Part shown: piece by piece, positions 9,598 through 24,568 of the stretch
Layout: every line of letters begins with the position of its first letter
How positions within the stretch are numbered: the first letter of the stretch is position 1
Assembly: GCF_003001955.1 (NCBI RefSeq)
Contig: NZ_PVNH01000013.1
Span: forward strand, 62,001-126,000
DNA length: 64,000 bases
Direction of reading: 5' to 3'
Source of the DNA: Prauserella shujinwangii
Lineage (GTDB): Bacteria; Actinomycetota; Actinomycetes; Mycobacteriales; Pseudonocardiaceae
Notes under the pieces: model-generated
The model's database searches: none
Told to the model about the DNA's origin: nothing
What the model saw: only the letters and a program-made list of their open reading frames with translations
Program-made: the position numbers and the translations under genes

Positions 9598-10470
9598 TTG
9601 CCACCTTCCCGCCACCTCCCGGGCGCGCCGCCGCCGGCCCGGCGGCCGCGCGTGGCCGGCCTGCGCAAACCGTCCCCTTCTCCCCGGCCGCGGCCGGAGG
9701 GCGCCGAAGCGGCGCCCGAGGCTCCCCCGGTGCCGGACACCCTCGAGGTGCCTCGGGAACCCGGCAGGCCGACCCCGCGCCGCAAGTCCCGGGACGCGGG
9801 CGCGCCGAAGCCCGCCTCCGAGGCCGAGGTCACCGACGCCGAGGCGCCCTCAGGGCCGCCCCCGCCACCCGCCCGGCGCGAGCGTTCCGCGGGCGGACTG
9901 TCGCGCCGGGGGATGTACACGCGGACCGCCGTGCTGCTCGCGGTGGCCGTCGTCTTCGGCGGACTCGGGGTGTTCTTCAAGCTCCAGCACGACGAGGTCG
10001 CCTCGGCCACGAGCAACACCGCGCTGGTGGACGTCGCCGCGACCGCCGAGGTCAAGCAGGCGATGAGCAGCGCGGCCGAGCGGCTGTTCTCCATCGACTA
10101 CAACGATCTCGGCAAGACCGAGCAGGCGGCGAACGAGCTGCTGGCTGGCGACGAGGTCCGGCAGAAGTACGACGCCCTCATGGGCGAGGTCCGCAAGCTG
10201 GCACCCGAGCAGAAGATCGTGGTGACCGTCAAGGCCACCCGCAGCGGCGTCATCCTGCTCGACGGCGACCGGGCCAAGGTCATGGTGTACATCGACCAGA
10301 CCGCGACGCGCACCGACAAGAACCAGAGCTCGGCGGGCGGCGCCGCCATGTGGTTCAACACGGAGAAGCGCGACGGGCAGTGGAAGGTCGTCGACATGGA
10401 CACCTACAGCTCGGGGGCACCCACGCCGGCCCCGTCCTCCGCGCCCGAGCAGCCGAACGGCGGCAACTGA
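9598..10470 (+). CDS. Second Mce-associated membrane protein
   Basis: Protein of about 290 aa. It has a Pro/Arg-rich disordered N-terminus, one transmembrane helix (about residues 105-125, after the basic GLSRRGMYTR), and an extracytoplasmic domain with the Mas signature SIDYNDLGKTEQAANELL. The start is uncertain: TTG 9598 lies 6 nt after GGAG (9588-9591), while GTG 9595 is only 3 nt after it. The frame is open further upstream but overlaps the preceding gene. It follows the first Mas protein by about 23 nt and is probably co-transcribed. Confidence 0.75.
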   Translation: MPPSRHLPGAPPPARRPRVAGLRKPSPSPRPRPEGAEAAPEAPPVPDTLEVPREPGRPTPRRKSRDAGAPKPASEAEVTDAEAPSGPPPPPARRERSAGGLSRRGMYTRTAVLLAVAVVFGGLGVFFKLQHDEVASATSNTALVDVAATAEVKQAMSSAAERLFSIDYNDLGKTEQAANELLAGDEVRQKYDALMGEVRKLAPEQKIVVTVKATRSGVILLDGDRAKVMVYIDQTATRTDKNQSSAGGAAMWFNTEKRDGQWKVVDMDTYSSGAPTPAPSSAPEQPNGGN

Positions 10471-10472
10471 CC

Positions 10473-10547
10473 GCGTGTCCCCCGCCCGGGCGCGCGTGTC
10501 CCCCGCCCGGGCCGCCGAGTGCCGCGCTCAGAACGCCGAGTGCCGCG
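10473..10547 (+). repeat. Two adjoining pairs of direct repeats, both with 21-bp period
   Basis: GCGTGTCCCCCGCCCGGGC occurs at 10473-10491 and again at 10494-10512, and GCCGAGTGCCGCG occurs at 10514-10526 and again at 10535-10547. Both pairs have a 21-bp period, two turns of the DNA helix. They sit directly after the stop codon of the second Mas gene. No protein-coding explanation is visible. Confidence 0.75.
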
Positions 10548-10831
10548 TTCCCGCCCGCGCGTCCCGTTCCGCCGCGGCCGGCGCGCGGGAGCGGTCGCTC
10601 GCGGCCCGCCGAAGCGGCTCGCGGGCCGGATTCCGGCCCCCTCACCAGGGGAAACCGTGTCGGCTGCCGGTCGGTCGGGGGTGCCGGTACTGCGCCGTCC
10701 GAAGGGATCCGCGCGTGGGCGCTTGACTCATAGTCGCTGGGGGTTCACGCTTACTCCCGACGGCACGCCCATGCGGGAGGCGAGCCAGGAGACGAGCACG
10801 TGAGGCTGGGCCCCGGTCTGGGAGTGCCCCC

Positions 10832-10860
10832 TCGACAGATGCCGTCTTCCGGGCTAGACT
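10832..10860 (+). promoter_or_regulatory. Candidate housekeeping-sigma promoter for rpoB (distal)
   Basis: TCGACA (10832-10837) and TAGACT (10855-10860) are separated by 17 bp. This is a good match to the actinobacterial vegetative -35 and TANNNT -10 elements. It lies about 135 bp upstream of the rpoB start. Confidence 0.5.
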
Positions 10861-10929
10861 GCTTCTTTGCGCTGCCCACTTTCAGGCTGCCCAATCGCGG
10901 CAGCTAGGATGGTCGGCACCACCGCACCC

Positions 10930-10959
10930 TTGACAGTACGTGTTACGAGTTGCTAACGC
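10930..10959 (+). promoter_or_regulatory. Candidate promoter for rpoB (proximal, extended -10)
   Basis: A perfect -35 TTGACA (10930-10935) is followed after 18 bp by TAACGC (10954-10959). The -10 is preceded by TGC and so is of the extended type. Predicted transcription would start near 10966, about 30 nt before the rpoB start codon. Confidence 0.5.
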
Positions 10960-10995
10960 GGCTGCTCAACCGCTATGTCCCCGGAAGGACGCATC

Positions 10996-14490
<3,495 letters not shown>

Positions 14491-14498
14491 CCCAGCCG

Positions 14499-14541
14499 CC
14501 CGGGTGGGAGGGCACACCTCCCGTGTGCCCTCCCACCCGGG
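14499..14541 (+). promoter_or_regulatory. Perfect 19-bp hairpin in the rpoB-rpoC gap
   Basis: Left arm 14499-14517 (CCCGGGTGGGAGGGCACAC) pairs perfectly with 14523-14541 around a 5-nt loop CTCCC. There is no T-tract after it, and rpoC must be expressed with rpoB, so a full terminator is unlikely. An RNA processing or stabilising element, or a partial attenuator, is more plausible. Confidence 0.7.
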
Positions 14542-14586
14542 TAGCCGACCCCTCTAGCCGAATCAAACCCAAGGGGATGCAAGGAC

Positions 14587-18498
<3,912 letters not shown>

Positions 18499-18531
18499 GG
18501 ACGCGGCTGCCGCGCCGACGTAGTCACCTGA

Positions 18532-18581
18532 GCGCTCGGCCCCCGGGGTGCCTCCCGCGCCCCGGGGGCCGAGCGCTTTTT
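18532..18581 (+). terminator. Rho-independent terminator of rpoBC
   Basis: Perfect 17-bp GC-rich stem (18532-18548 with 18560-18576), 11-nt loop, followed directly by TTTTT (18577-18581). It is 33 nt after the rpoC stop and is one of the two canonical terminators with a T run in the window. Confidence 0.92.
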
Positions 18582-18651
18582 CAGCGCTGCTTAACCGTGT
18601 TGAACGGAATTTCACTGGTGCTTCAGCATCGGTGCGGGTGACGATCTGCTG

Positions 18652-19179
18652 GTGATTACGCCTGACACGAAGGACTGGACCTGGGTCCTGCGCCGCACCT
18701 GCCCGGAATGCGGCTTCGACGCCTCGTCCATCACACCCCGGCAGGTGCCCGCGATGCTGCGGGTGAACGCGGCGTCCTGGCGGCAGCTGCTCACGGCCGG
18801 CGCGGACGTGCGGACGCGGCCGCGGCCCGACAAGTGGTCGCCACTGGAGTACGCCTGCCACGTCCGGGACGTCTTCCGGATCTACGACGATCGCCTGGTG
18901 CTCATGCTGACCGAGGACGACCCCGCCTTCCCGAACTGGGACCAGGACGAGACGGCGGTCGCCGAGCGGTACGGCGAGCAGGATCCCCGGCACGTCGCGG
19001 ACGAACTCGCCGAGGCGGCCGAGACCCTCGCCGCGCGGTTCGAACGGGTGAACGACGACCAGTGGCAGCGCACCGGCACCCGCAGCGACGGCGCCCACTT
19101 CACCGTGGACACCTTCGCCCGCTACTTCATCCACGACCCCGTCCACCACTGGCACGACGTCACCCCCGAGCGCCTTTAG
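18652..19179 (+). CDS. DinB/YfiT-like (mycothiol S-transferase-type) metal-binding protein
   Basis: Small cytosolic protein of 175 aa from GTG 18652. It resembles the DinB/MDMPI four-helix family: a DKWSPLEYACHVRDVF helix with His70, and a C-terminal FARYFIHDPVHHWHD with His161 and His165. These give the three His expected to hold a metal ion. A CPECGFD cluster at residues 17-23 is an addition at the N-terminus. The stop codon TAG (19177-19179) lies inside a palindromic repeat, so the C-terminus was probably set by that insertion. The substrate is unknown. Confidence 0.75.
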   Translation: MITPDTKDWTWVLRRTCPECGFDASSITPRQVPAMLRVNAASWRQLLTAGADVRTRPRPDKWSPLEYACHVRDVFRIYDDRLVLMLTEDDPAFPNWDQDETAVAERYGEQDPRHVADELAEAAETLAARFERVNDDQWQRTGTRSDGAHFTVDTFARYFIHDPVHHWHDVTPERL

Positions 19180-19233
19180 CGGGCAGAATGTCGCTCCGCC
19201 GCCCGCCCCGGGCGCCTTCTGCGGGCAGAATGC
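19172..19233. repeat. Palindrome pair (family GCRTTYTGC-SS-GCARAAYGC), copies 1-2
   Basis: Copy 1 is 19172-19191 (GCCTTTAGC-GG-GCAGAATGT) and copy 2 is 19214-19233 (GCCTTCTGC-GG-GCAGAATGC), with a start-to-start distance of 42 bp. Copy 1 contains the stop codon of the DinB-like gene. Together with copies 3-4 the pair brackets the M15 peptidase gene. Confidence 0.85.
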
Positions 19234-19375
19234 GCCCGGGGCGGGCGGCACGGCGGGGGTGGGCGCCGCTGACACAGACGAACAGACTGGGCCACCAGGG
19301 TGTGAATCGTTGACGACTCGGCGTGGGCCACGCCACTCTTCCCGGCGTCACTGAACCGGGTAGAGGAGGTCACCC

Positions 19376-20113
19376 ATGGTCAGACGTGTTGCCGGACTCG
19401 TTGCCGCACTGCTGCTCGCCGTCGCCGGCGCCGTCGTGGGTTCCACGGTCACGGCGAGTCCGGCGCAGGCCGACGCCTGCTACACGTGGAACCGCACGCT
19501 CTCCCAGGGCATGTCGGGGGAGGACGTGCGGCAGCTGCAGATCCGCGTCTCGGGCTATCCCGGCTACGGCGGGGTACTGGCCATCGACGGCGACTACGGT
19601 CCCGCCACCAAGGCCGCGGTCACCAGGTTCCAGCAGGCGTACGGGCTCGCGGCCGACGGTATCGCGGGCAGCCAGACGTACAGCAAGATCTACGCGCTGC
19701 AGGACAGCGACTGCAGCCCGGCGAACTTCTCGTTCGCCGAGCTCAACCAGTGCAACTCCAGCTGGTCGGGCGGCGCGGTCTCGGCCTCGACGGCCCGGTT
19801 CAACGCGCTCGTGTCCATGTGGAAGCTGCAGGCCATGCGGCACGCGCTCGGTGACTCCCCGATCCGGGTCACCAGCGGCTTCCGCAGCCACGCGTGCAAC
19901 GACGCCGTCGGCGGCGCGTCCAACAGCCGCCACCTCTACGGCGACGCCGTCGACCTCGGGGCAGGCCCGCACTCGCTGTGCACCCTGGCCAGGCAGGCCC
20001 GCAACCACGGCTTCAACGGCATCCTCGGCCCCGGCTTCCCCGGCCACAACGACCACACCCACGTCGACCACCGGTCGAGCCGCTACTGGTCGGCATCCAG
20101 CTGCGGAATCTGA
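19376..20113 (+). CDS. Secreted peptidoglycan-binding M15-family D-Ala-D-Ala carboxypeptidase
   Basis: Exported cell-wall hydrolase of 245 aa. It has a signal peptide (1-33, cleaved near AQA-DAC), a PG_binding_1 domain (about 42-108, with the DGDYGPATKAAVTRFQ repeat core) and a zinc peptidase M15 domain (about 118-245). The M15 zinc motif is SRHLYGDAVD (His186, Asp193) with HTHVD (His229). It resembles the Streptomyces albus G zinc carboxypeptidase, which trims peptidoglycan stems. ATG 19376 has GAGGAGG upstream. A candidate promoter TTGACG (19310-19315) with CACTCT (19334-19339) lies 18 bp apart. Confidence 0.9.
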   Translation: MVRRVAGLVAALLLAVAGAVVGSTVTASPAQADACYTWNRTLSQGMSGEDVRQLQIRVSGYPGYGGVLAIDGDYGPATKAAVTRFQQAYGLAADGIAGSQTYSKIYALQDSDCSPANFSFAELNQCNSSWSGGAVSASTARFNALVSMWKLQAMRHALGDSPIRVTSGFRSHACNDAVGGASNSRHLYGDAVDLGAGPHSLCTLARQARNHGFNGILGPGFPGHNDHTHVDHRSSRYWSASSCGI

Positions 20114-20134
20114 TCCCGGACCCGCCGGAGCGCG

Positions 20135-20195
20135 ACATTCTGCCCGCGAAACGCGCTCCGGCGGGTCCCCGGGCCGCGTTCTGCGGGCAGAATGT
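20135..20195. repeat. Palindrome pair, copies 3-4
   Basis: Copy 3 is 20135-20154 (ACATTCTGC-CC-GCGAAACGC) and copy 4 is 20176-20195 (GCGTTCTGC-GG-GCAGAATGT), 41 bp apart. They fill the gap between the convergent M15 peptidase gene and the minus-strand membrane-protein gene, 22 nt after the peptidase stop and 13 nt from the other stop. Confidence 0.85.
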
Positions 20196-20207
20196 CGCGC
20201 GCGGGGC

Positions 20208-20879
20208 TCAGGAGGGACCGGCGTGGTAGCCGGTCATACCGGGCTGGACGGAGTCCACGAGCTGATCGAGATGGGCCAGCAGGGCCTGCCGGGACAGCCG
20301 TTCCGCACGCCGCTCGACGGAGACGAGGCCGTGCCCGCTGCGGTAACCGTTCGGCGGTGTGTTGTTGCCCGCGAGGTCGAACGACTCGAAGATGGCCCGC
20401 TCCCACTCCAGGAACGCCGGGTACAGCGCGAGCCGCCAGTCGGTGATCGGCTGGCGCACGCCCCGGGTGAAGAACCCGTCGTAGGGATGTGGGGTCGTCG
20501 CGATGCTGACCACGTAGTCGTACCGCCAGTAGAAACTGTGGGTACCGGGATGGCCCGCCGACGTCTTGGCGCGCGTGCGCTGCTGCCGGGCGTGGAACAC
20601 GTAACCCCGGTGCTCACCGAGCAACTCGAAGTCGGTCCTGGGCAGCCCCGCGTGCTCCCAGGACGCGGCGGCCGGGGCACCGTCCCCGCTGAGATCGCCC
20701 TCACCGGCCGGGCCCGCCTTGGCCAGCCAGCCACGCTGCCGGGCGAGCCGCCGGGCGCCGCCGGCGCCGAACGTCGCCCTGGGGACGCGCCGCGCCGCCC
20801 ACCACGCCAGGCCCGCGACGAGCAGGGCGATCAGCACCCACCCGGCCGGGCCGTCCGGAAGCCACGTCGACGGTGTCAT
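20208..20879 (-). CDS. Membrane-anchored protein of unknown function, last gene of a T7SS-like cassette
   Basis: Protein of 223 aa with a single N-terminal transmembrane helix (about residues 11-30) and a soluble remainder. The remainder is rich in aromatic residues (HSFYWRYDYVVSIATTPHPYDGFF). I recognise no catalytic motif. It is last in a minus-strand series that runs YbaB-like, polytopic membrane protein, EspC-like, WxG-containing protein, this gene, with a 9-nt gap to the preceding one. An accessory role in export or handling of the cassette's substrate is inference only. Confidence 0.7.
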   Translation of the reverse strand: MTPSTWLPDGPAGWVLIALLVAGLAWWAARRVPRATFGAGGARRLARQRGWLAKAGPAGEGDLSGDGAPAAASWEHAGLPRTDFELLGEHRGYVFHARQQRTRAKTSAGHPGTHSFYWRYDYVVSIATTPHPYDGFFTRGVRQPITDWRLALYPAFLEWERAIFESFDLAGNNTPPNGYRSGHGLVSVERRAERLSRQALLAHLDQLVDSVQPGMTGYHAGPS

Positions 20880-20888
20880 AGCCCCTTC

Positions 20889-22013
20889 TCAGATGTCGAG
20901 GTAGCCCTCGGTCTCGCTCTTCGTCTGGTCCGCGCCGGTCTGGTCGTACTCGCCGGCCTTCTCCGTGTTGCCGATGTTGCGGTAGAGCTTCTCGGGTCCC
21001 GCGTTCGCCCCCGTGCCGGCGCCGACCTGCGCGGCCGCGGTGTCACCGAGCGCCTTGCCGGTCATCGTGCCGAAGCCCTTCTGCACCCGCTCACCGATCA
21101 TCCCGTCGCCGCCCATGAGCTTCGCCATCGGGGACCTGCTGCCGCCCGCGAGCTCCATGTCGGCGAGGCTGCTCTGCAGCCGCTTGTTGTCCATCGCCTG
21201 CTTGAAGCCGGTGCGCAGGTTGCCCATCCGGGTGCGCAGCCCGCGCAGGAAGTCCATGATCTTGTCGAGCACCCTGCGGAGCTTCGCGATCATCTGCGAC
21301 ACGCGGCTGGTCGTGGTCGCGGCACGCACGCCGGTCGCCGTGCCCGCGGCCGCCGTGGAGGCACCGGCGGTCGGCACCGCGGCGGCGAGCGCCGGGATCC
21401 AGATCATGATCAGCCAGGTGATGAACTCGGTGAGCAGCGCCTTGATGAAGTCCTCGATGACCGTCATCACCATGCTGGACATCTGCAGGAGCTGGGCGAG
21501 TTCGCCGGCCTGCCCGGCCACCCCGTCGATGCCCTTGGCGAACTCGGCCAGCTTCGTGCCCGCCGTCTCCGAGGCCTCGCCACCCCACTCCTTCACGGTG
21601 GAGGCCAGCTCCTCGTCGAACTTCTGCCGCAGCTCGGTCACGCCCTGGCCGATCGCGTTGAAGTTCTCCGCCGCCTGCGACAGCGCGGGCCCGTCGCCAC
21701 TGACGAAGTGGATCGCGTCCTCGAGCGGCTGCACGACCGAGATGAGGAAGTTCAGGCCCTGGCCGACGAGCCACCCGATGGGGTCCGTCGCGATGCCCAT
21801 CGCCGTGCCCGCGCACGACATGATGAACCCGGAGCCCTCCGACATCAGCCCGGAGACCTCGGAGCCGGTCGCGCCGTCGGTGAGCTTGCCGCCCGCCTCG
21901 AACGCCTTGAGGAAGTTGCCGTAAACGGGCACGGCCTCCTGGGCCTTGGTGCCGACGTCCTTCTCGCCGACCTTGATCTTGACGCCGCCTGCCTCGTGCT
22001 CGACCTCAGCCAT
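20889..22013 (-). CDS. Large helical WxG-containing protein, putative type VII secretion substrate
   Basis: Protein of 374 aa. It lacks a signal peptide but has long amphipathic helices, a hydrophobic segment FIKALLTEFITWLIMIWIPALAAA (about residues 190-215), and a WGG turn in VKEWGGEASE (about 142-151) between predicted helices. Together these recall WXG100/PPE-type ESX substrates with an extended C-terminus. The C-terminus is Gly/Ala/Lys-rich and shows no known toxin fold that I can name. It lies 2 nt after the EspC-like gene, the usual place for a partner protein. Confidence 0.65.
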   Translation of the reverse strand: MAEVEHEAGGVKIKVGEKDVGTKAQEAVPVYGNFLKAFEAGGKLTDGATGSEVSGLMSEGSGFIMSCAGTAMGIATDPIGWLVGQGLNFLISVVQPLEDAIHFVSGDGPALSQAAENFNAIGQGVTELRQKFDEELASTVKEWGGEASETAGTKLAEFAKGIDGVAGQAGELAQLLQMSSMVMTVIEDFIKALLTEFITWLIMIWIPALAAAVPTAGASTAAAGTATGVRAATTTSRVSQMIAKLRRVLDKIMDFLRGLRTRMGNLRTGFKQAMDNKRLQSSLADMELAGGSRSPMAKLMGGDGMIGERVQKGFGTMTGKALGDTAAAQVGAGTGANAGPEKLYRNIGNTEKAGEYDQTGADQTKSETEGYLDI

Positions 22014-22015
22014 CG

Positions 22016-22336
22016 CTACTTACCCTCGATCTCGATCTTCATGCCGTCGAGGAGCTGCTTCATGGCGTCCTCGTGCTGCTGGTAGCCGTCCGCGGCCAGC
22101 CGGAACTTGTCCACTCCGGACTGGAACCCGTCCTGCATGTCGGCGAACAGGTCCTTGAGGTCGCCGAGCATCTGCGTGTACTCGTCCTTGACGAACAGGC
22201 CGACCACGCCCCACGACTTGTCCCCGACATCGGCCGTGTCGACGAGCCCGCCGATCTGGCTCGCGGTGTCCTTCTGCCCGGCCAGCTTCCCCGAGTACGC
22301 CCGCAGTTCCTCGGCGTTGACGTTGAACCCGCTCAC
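22016..22336 (-). CDS. EspC/DUF2580-like small type VII secretion protein
   Basis: Helical protein of 106 aa without a signal peptide, similar in size and layout to EspC/WXG100-type proteins that form dimers and leave the cell through ESX systems. The C-terminal helix carries DGYQQHED, matching the general secretion motif YxxxD/E (Tyr-x-x-x-Glu). Two predicted long helices flank a central segment with DKSWGVVG. It sits directly before the larger WxG-containing gene, so the two are likely partners. Confidence 0.75.
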   Translation of the reverse strand: MSGFNVNAEELRAYSGKLAGQKDTASQIGGLVDTADVGDKSWGVVGLFVKDEYTQMLGDLKDLFADMQDGFQSGVDKFRLAADGYQQHEDAMKQLLDGMKIEIEGK

Positions 22337-22381
22337 TGTGCCCTCCTCCTGTTCCGTGCTCCCCGCTTCGACCGTGCGGGG

Positions 22382-23191
22382 TCACCTCCCGGTTCCCTGT
22401 TCTGCCGGTGTGTTCCGCCGGGTGCGGAACCGCCGGGTGCCGGAGACGACCCCGAAGAAGACGCATCCGTACAGAACGGCGGTGCCCGCGCCGATGCCGA
22501 GCAGCAGCCACGCCTCCGACGTCTCCCCGATGATCTGGTGCGGCCACGCCGGGGACAGGCCCGCGGCCACCGTCTCCCCTTCCTCCGGCGCCCCGCCGAG
22601 GGCGAGCCACCAGACGTCCGCCTGGTGCTCGGCCCCGTCGAGTTCGTAGCTGCCCTGGACGGTCGTGGCCTGCCCGGCGCCCAGGCGGTTGCGCGACTCG
22701 AACACGCTGGTCACGTGCAATGCGATGTCCCTGGTCAGGCCCAGCAGGTGCAGCAGCGGCGCCAGCATCAGAAACCAGAAGTCGGCGAGGACCACGGCCG
22801 CGCCGAGCACGCCAAACAGCTTGCTCGTGGCGGACTCGCTCTGCAGCGCGAGCCCCAGCATCAGCCCGAACAGGACCAGCCCCAGCAGCACCGCGAGCAA
22901 CACGACGATGCCGCTGAGGTCCAGCGCGGCGTACAGCCACGTCACGGTGGTGCCGGTGCCGAGCACGGCGGCGCCCCACGCCAGCGCGCGAGCCCCCGTC
23001 CGGGTCGCTCCCGCACCGGCTTCCGGACCGATGCTGCCGGGAGCCGGCGTCGGCACCTGCGACTCGCCTGCGTCCTCGTCGGCGGACGGCGGCGGCAGTT
23101 TCGCCCGCAGCTTGCTCCGTCCCCAGAGGCACAGCGCCATGAGCGCGTAGCTCACGACGATGAGTCCGGGCAGGTGGTCCTCGAACGTCAC
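22382..23191 (-). CDS. Polytopic membrane protein of the T7SS-like cassette
   Basis: Membrane protein of 269 aa with about five hydrophobic segments (one near the N-terminus, three in the middle, one near residue 240) and a soluble loop between the last two. I chose GTG 23191 because GGAGGT lies 10 nt before it. A longer open frame upstream only overlaps the preceding gene. I recognise no family. Position between the YbaB-like and EspC-like genes suggests a membrane component of this cassette. Confidence 0.65.
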   Translation of the reverse strand: MTFEDHLPGLIVVSYALMALCLWGRSKLRAKLPPPSADEDAGESQVPTPAPGSIGPEAGAGATRTGARALAWGAAVLGTGTTVTWLYAALDLSGIVVLLAVLLGLVLFGLMLGLALQSESATSKLFGVLGAAVVLADFWFLMLAPLLHLLGLTRDIALHVTSVFESRNRLGAGQATTVQGSYELDGAEHQADVWWLALGGAPEEGETVAAGLSPAWPHQIIGETSEAWLLLGIGAGTAVLYGCVFFGVVSGTRRFRTRRNTPAEQGTGR

Positions 23192-23222
23192 TCGGGGGTG
23201 ACCTCCTCCTTCTCCTCCGAGG

Positions 23223-23795
23223 TCAGCGGTCGTCCTCGCTGAACAGGTTGCGCAGGAAATCGTCGCCCTGGGAACCTGTCGCGCTCGGCGGGGGAGTGCC
23301 GGGCGGCTGTTCGTCGGACGACCGCAGGACTGACTGCTGCGAGTAGTCGTCGTGGACCTCGTCGGCGTCCGCGCGCCGCGCGGGCCGCTCCTCCTCCGTG
23401 CGTTCCCGCAGCTCCTCGGGGGAGGTGCCGAACAGCTGGGCCTGCGTCTCCAGCACCTGGTCGGTGAGGTGCATGTCGTCACCGACGTGCTCCTCGACGA
23501 TCCCGGCCTGCTTGCGGGCGGCCTCGGCCACCGCCTGCTGCAGCGTCGACAGCAGCGCGCTCGACAGGGCCTGGGGCTGCTGCGCGAGCGCCGCCTCGGT
23601 GAGCTTGATGTCCTTCACCGACCCACCGGGACCGGCGACCACCGTGATCGACCGGTCGGGTGATGTGGCGACGGCCTCCAGGTCCGCGATCTGCCGCTGC
23701 ATCTGGCCCAGGTTCGCGAACTGCTCGTCGACGTTCTTCAGCTTCGACTGGAACTGCTCGAACTGAGCGACGAGCCGGTCGAACTCTGCTGACAC
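23223..23795 (-). CDS. YbaB/EbfC-family nucleoid-associated-like protein
   Basis: Protein of 190 aa. The first 115 residues have the YbaB layout: a long N-terminal helix, then a beta region with DRSITVVAGPGGSVKDIKLTEAAL, then a helix. The C-terminal 75 residues are acidic and disordered. YbaB proteins bind DNA as dimers, and in actinobacteria paralogues are often found at the head of ESX-related clusters. GTG 23795 has GGGGAGG just upstream. This is the first gene of the minus-strand cassette and reads away from rpsL. Confidence 0.75.
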   Translation of the reverse strand: MSAEFDRLVAQFEQFQSKLKNVDEQFANLGQMQRQIADLEAVATSPDRSITVVAGPGGSVKDIKLTEAALAQQPQALSSALLSTLQQAVAEAARKQAGIVEEHVGDDMHLTDQVLETQAQLFGTSPEELRERTEEERPARRADADEVHDDYSQQSVLRSSDEQPPGTPPPSATGSQGDDFLRNLFSEDDR

Positions 23796-24193
23796 TGCTT
23801 GCCTCCCCGGCTATGGTGGTGGTCACGTACGCGCTCGACGCGGGCCTCATCATGGCTCATCCGCCCTGCGTGCGGGTGAGGATCCGGTAAACTGGGACCG
23901 GTAAGCCACCCGTCCGTGCCGCGTCATGGGTCGAAACCGACCCCCGATGTGGTTGACATCTGGGCGGGCGGGTATCTTTGACGACCGTGCCCGGCAGGCG
24001 TCGGGCGGCTCCGTGTGCCATTCGGCCACGGCCGGGTGCTCCAGCTCCCGGCTGACGGCCGGGGCCAGACGGAGTTCCACGGAAATCCCGAGGGGACGTT
24101 AGCGGATCGAAAGATCCTGACGCGGGCCGACACGCCCGACCGCGGGGACCGGGGAAAGAGTAGAGCTGACAGACGCGACAGAAAGCTGGTCCA
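23796..24193 (+). promoter_or_regulatory. Divergent control region between the T7SS-like cassette and rpsL
   Basis: 398 bp without a gene. On the plus strand a perfect -35 TTGACA (23953-23958) is followed by TATCTT (23973-23978), but the 14-bp spacer is short. Another -10-like TAAACT is at 23888-23893. The rpsL leader would be roughly 200 nt. No palindrome-family copy lies here, in contrast to the other end of the cassette. Confidence 0.4.
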
Positions 24194-24568
24194 TTGCCCA
24201 CGATCCAGCAGCTGGTCCGCAAGGGCCGCCAGGACAAGGCTGCCAAGCAGAAGACCGCGGCGCTCAAGGGGAGCCCGCAGCGGCGTGGCGTGTGCACCCG
24301 CGTGTACACCACCACGCCCAAGAAGCCGAACTCGGCGCTGCGCAAGGTCGCGCGTGTGAAGCTGACCAGCGGCATCGAGGTCACGGCCTACATTCCCGGT
24401 GAGGGGCACAACCTCCAGGAGCACTCGATGGTGCTCGTGCGCGGCGGTCGTGTGAAGGACCTGCCGGGCGTCCGCTACAAGATCATCCGCGGCTCGCTCG
24501 ACACGCAGGGCGTGAAGAACCGCAAGCAGGCGCGCAGCCGGTACGGCGCGAAGAAGGAGAAGAGCTGA
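24194..24568 (+). CDS. rpsL: 30S ribosomal protein S12
   Basis: Decoding-centre protein S12, 124 aa from TTG 24194. The streptomycin-relevant segments [14 protein letters not shown] and [14 protein letters not shown] carry the sensitive lysines. Its TGA (24566-24568) overlaps the ATG of rpsG by one base, the usual coupling of the str operon. It is the first gene of rpsL-rpsG-fusA-tuf. Confidence 0.98.
   Translation: MPTIQQLVRKGRQDKAAKQKTAALKGSPQRRGVCTRVYTTTPKKPNSALRKVARVKLTSGIEVTAYIPGEGHNLQEHSMVLVRGGRVKDLPGVRYKIIRGSLDTQGVKNRKQARSRYGAKKEKS

Larger units (their letters stand above)
10471..10995 (+). other. Intergenic region upstream of rpoB
   Basis: This 525-bp gap holds no convincing gene. 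The first 80 bp carry two tandem pairs of 21-bp-phased direct repeats. The second half carries at least two promoter-like elements and the rpoB ribosome binding site GGAAGGA (10983-10989). A further -10-like TAGGAT lies at 10905-10910 without a good -35. The gap separates mce transcription from rpoBC and looks like a multi-promoter rpoB control region. Confidence 0.6.
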
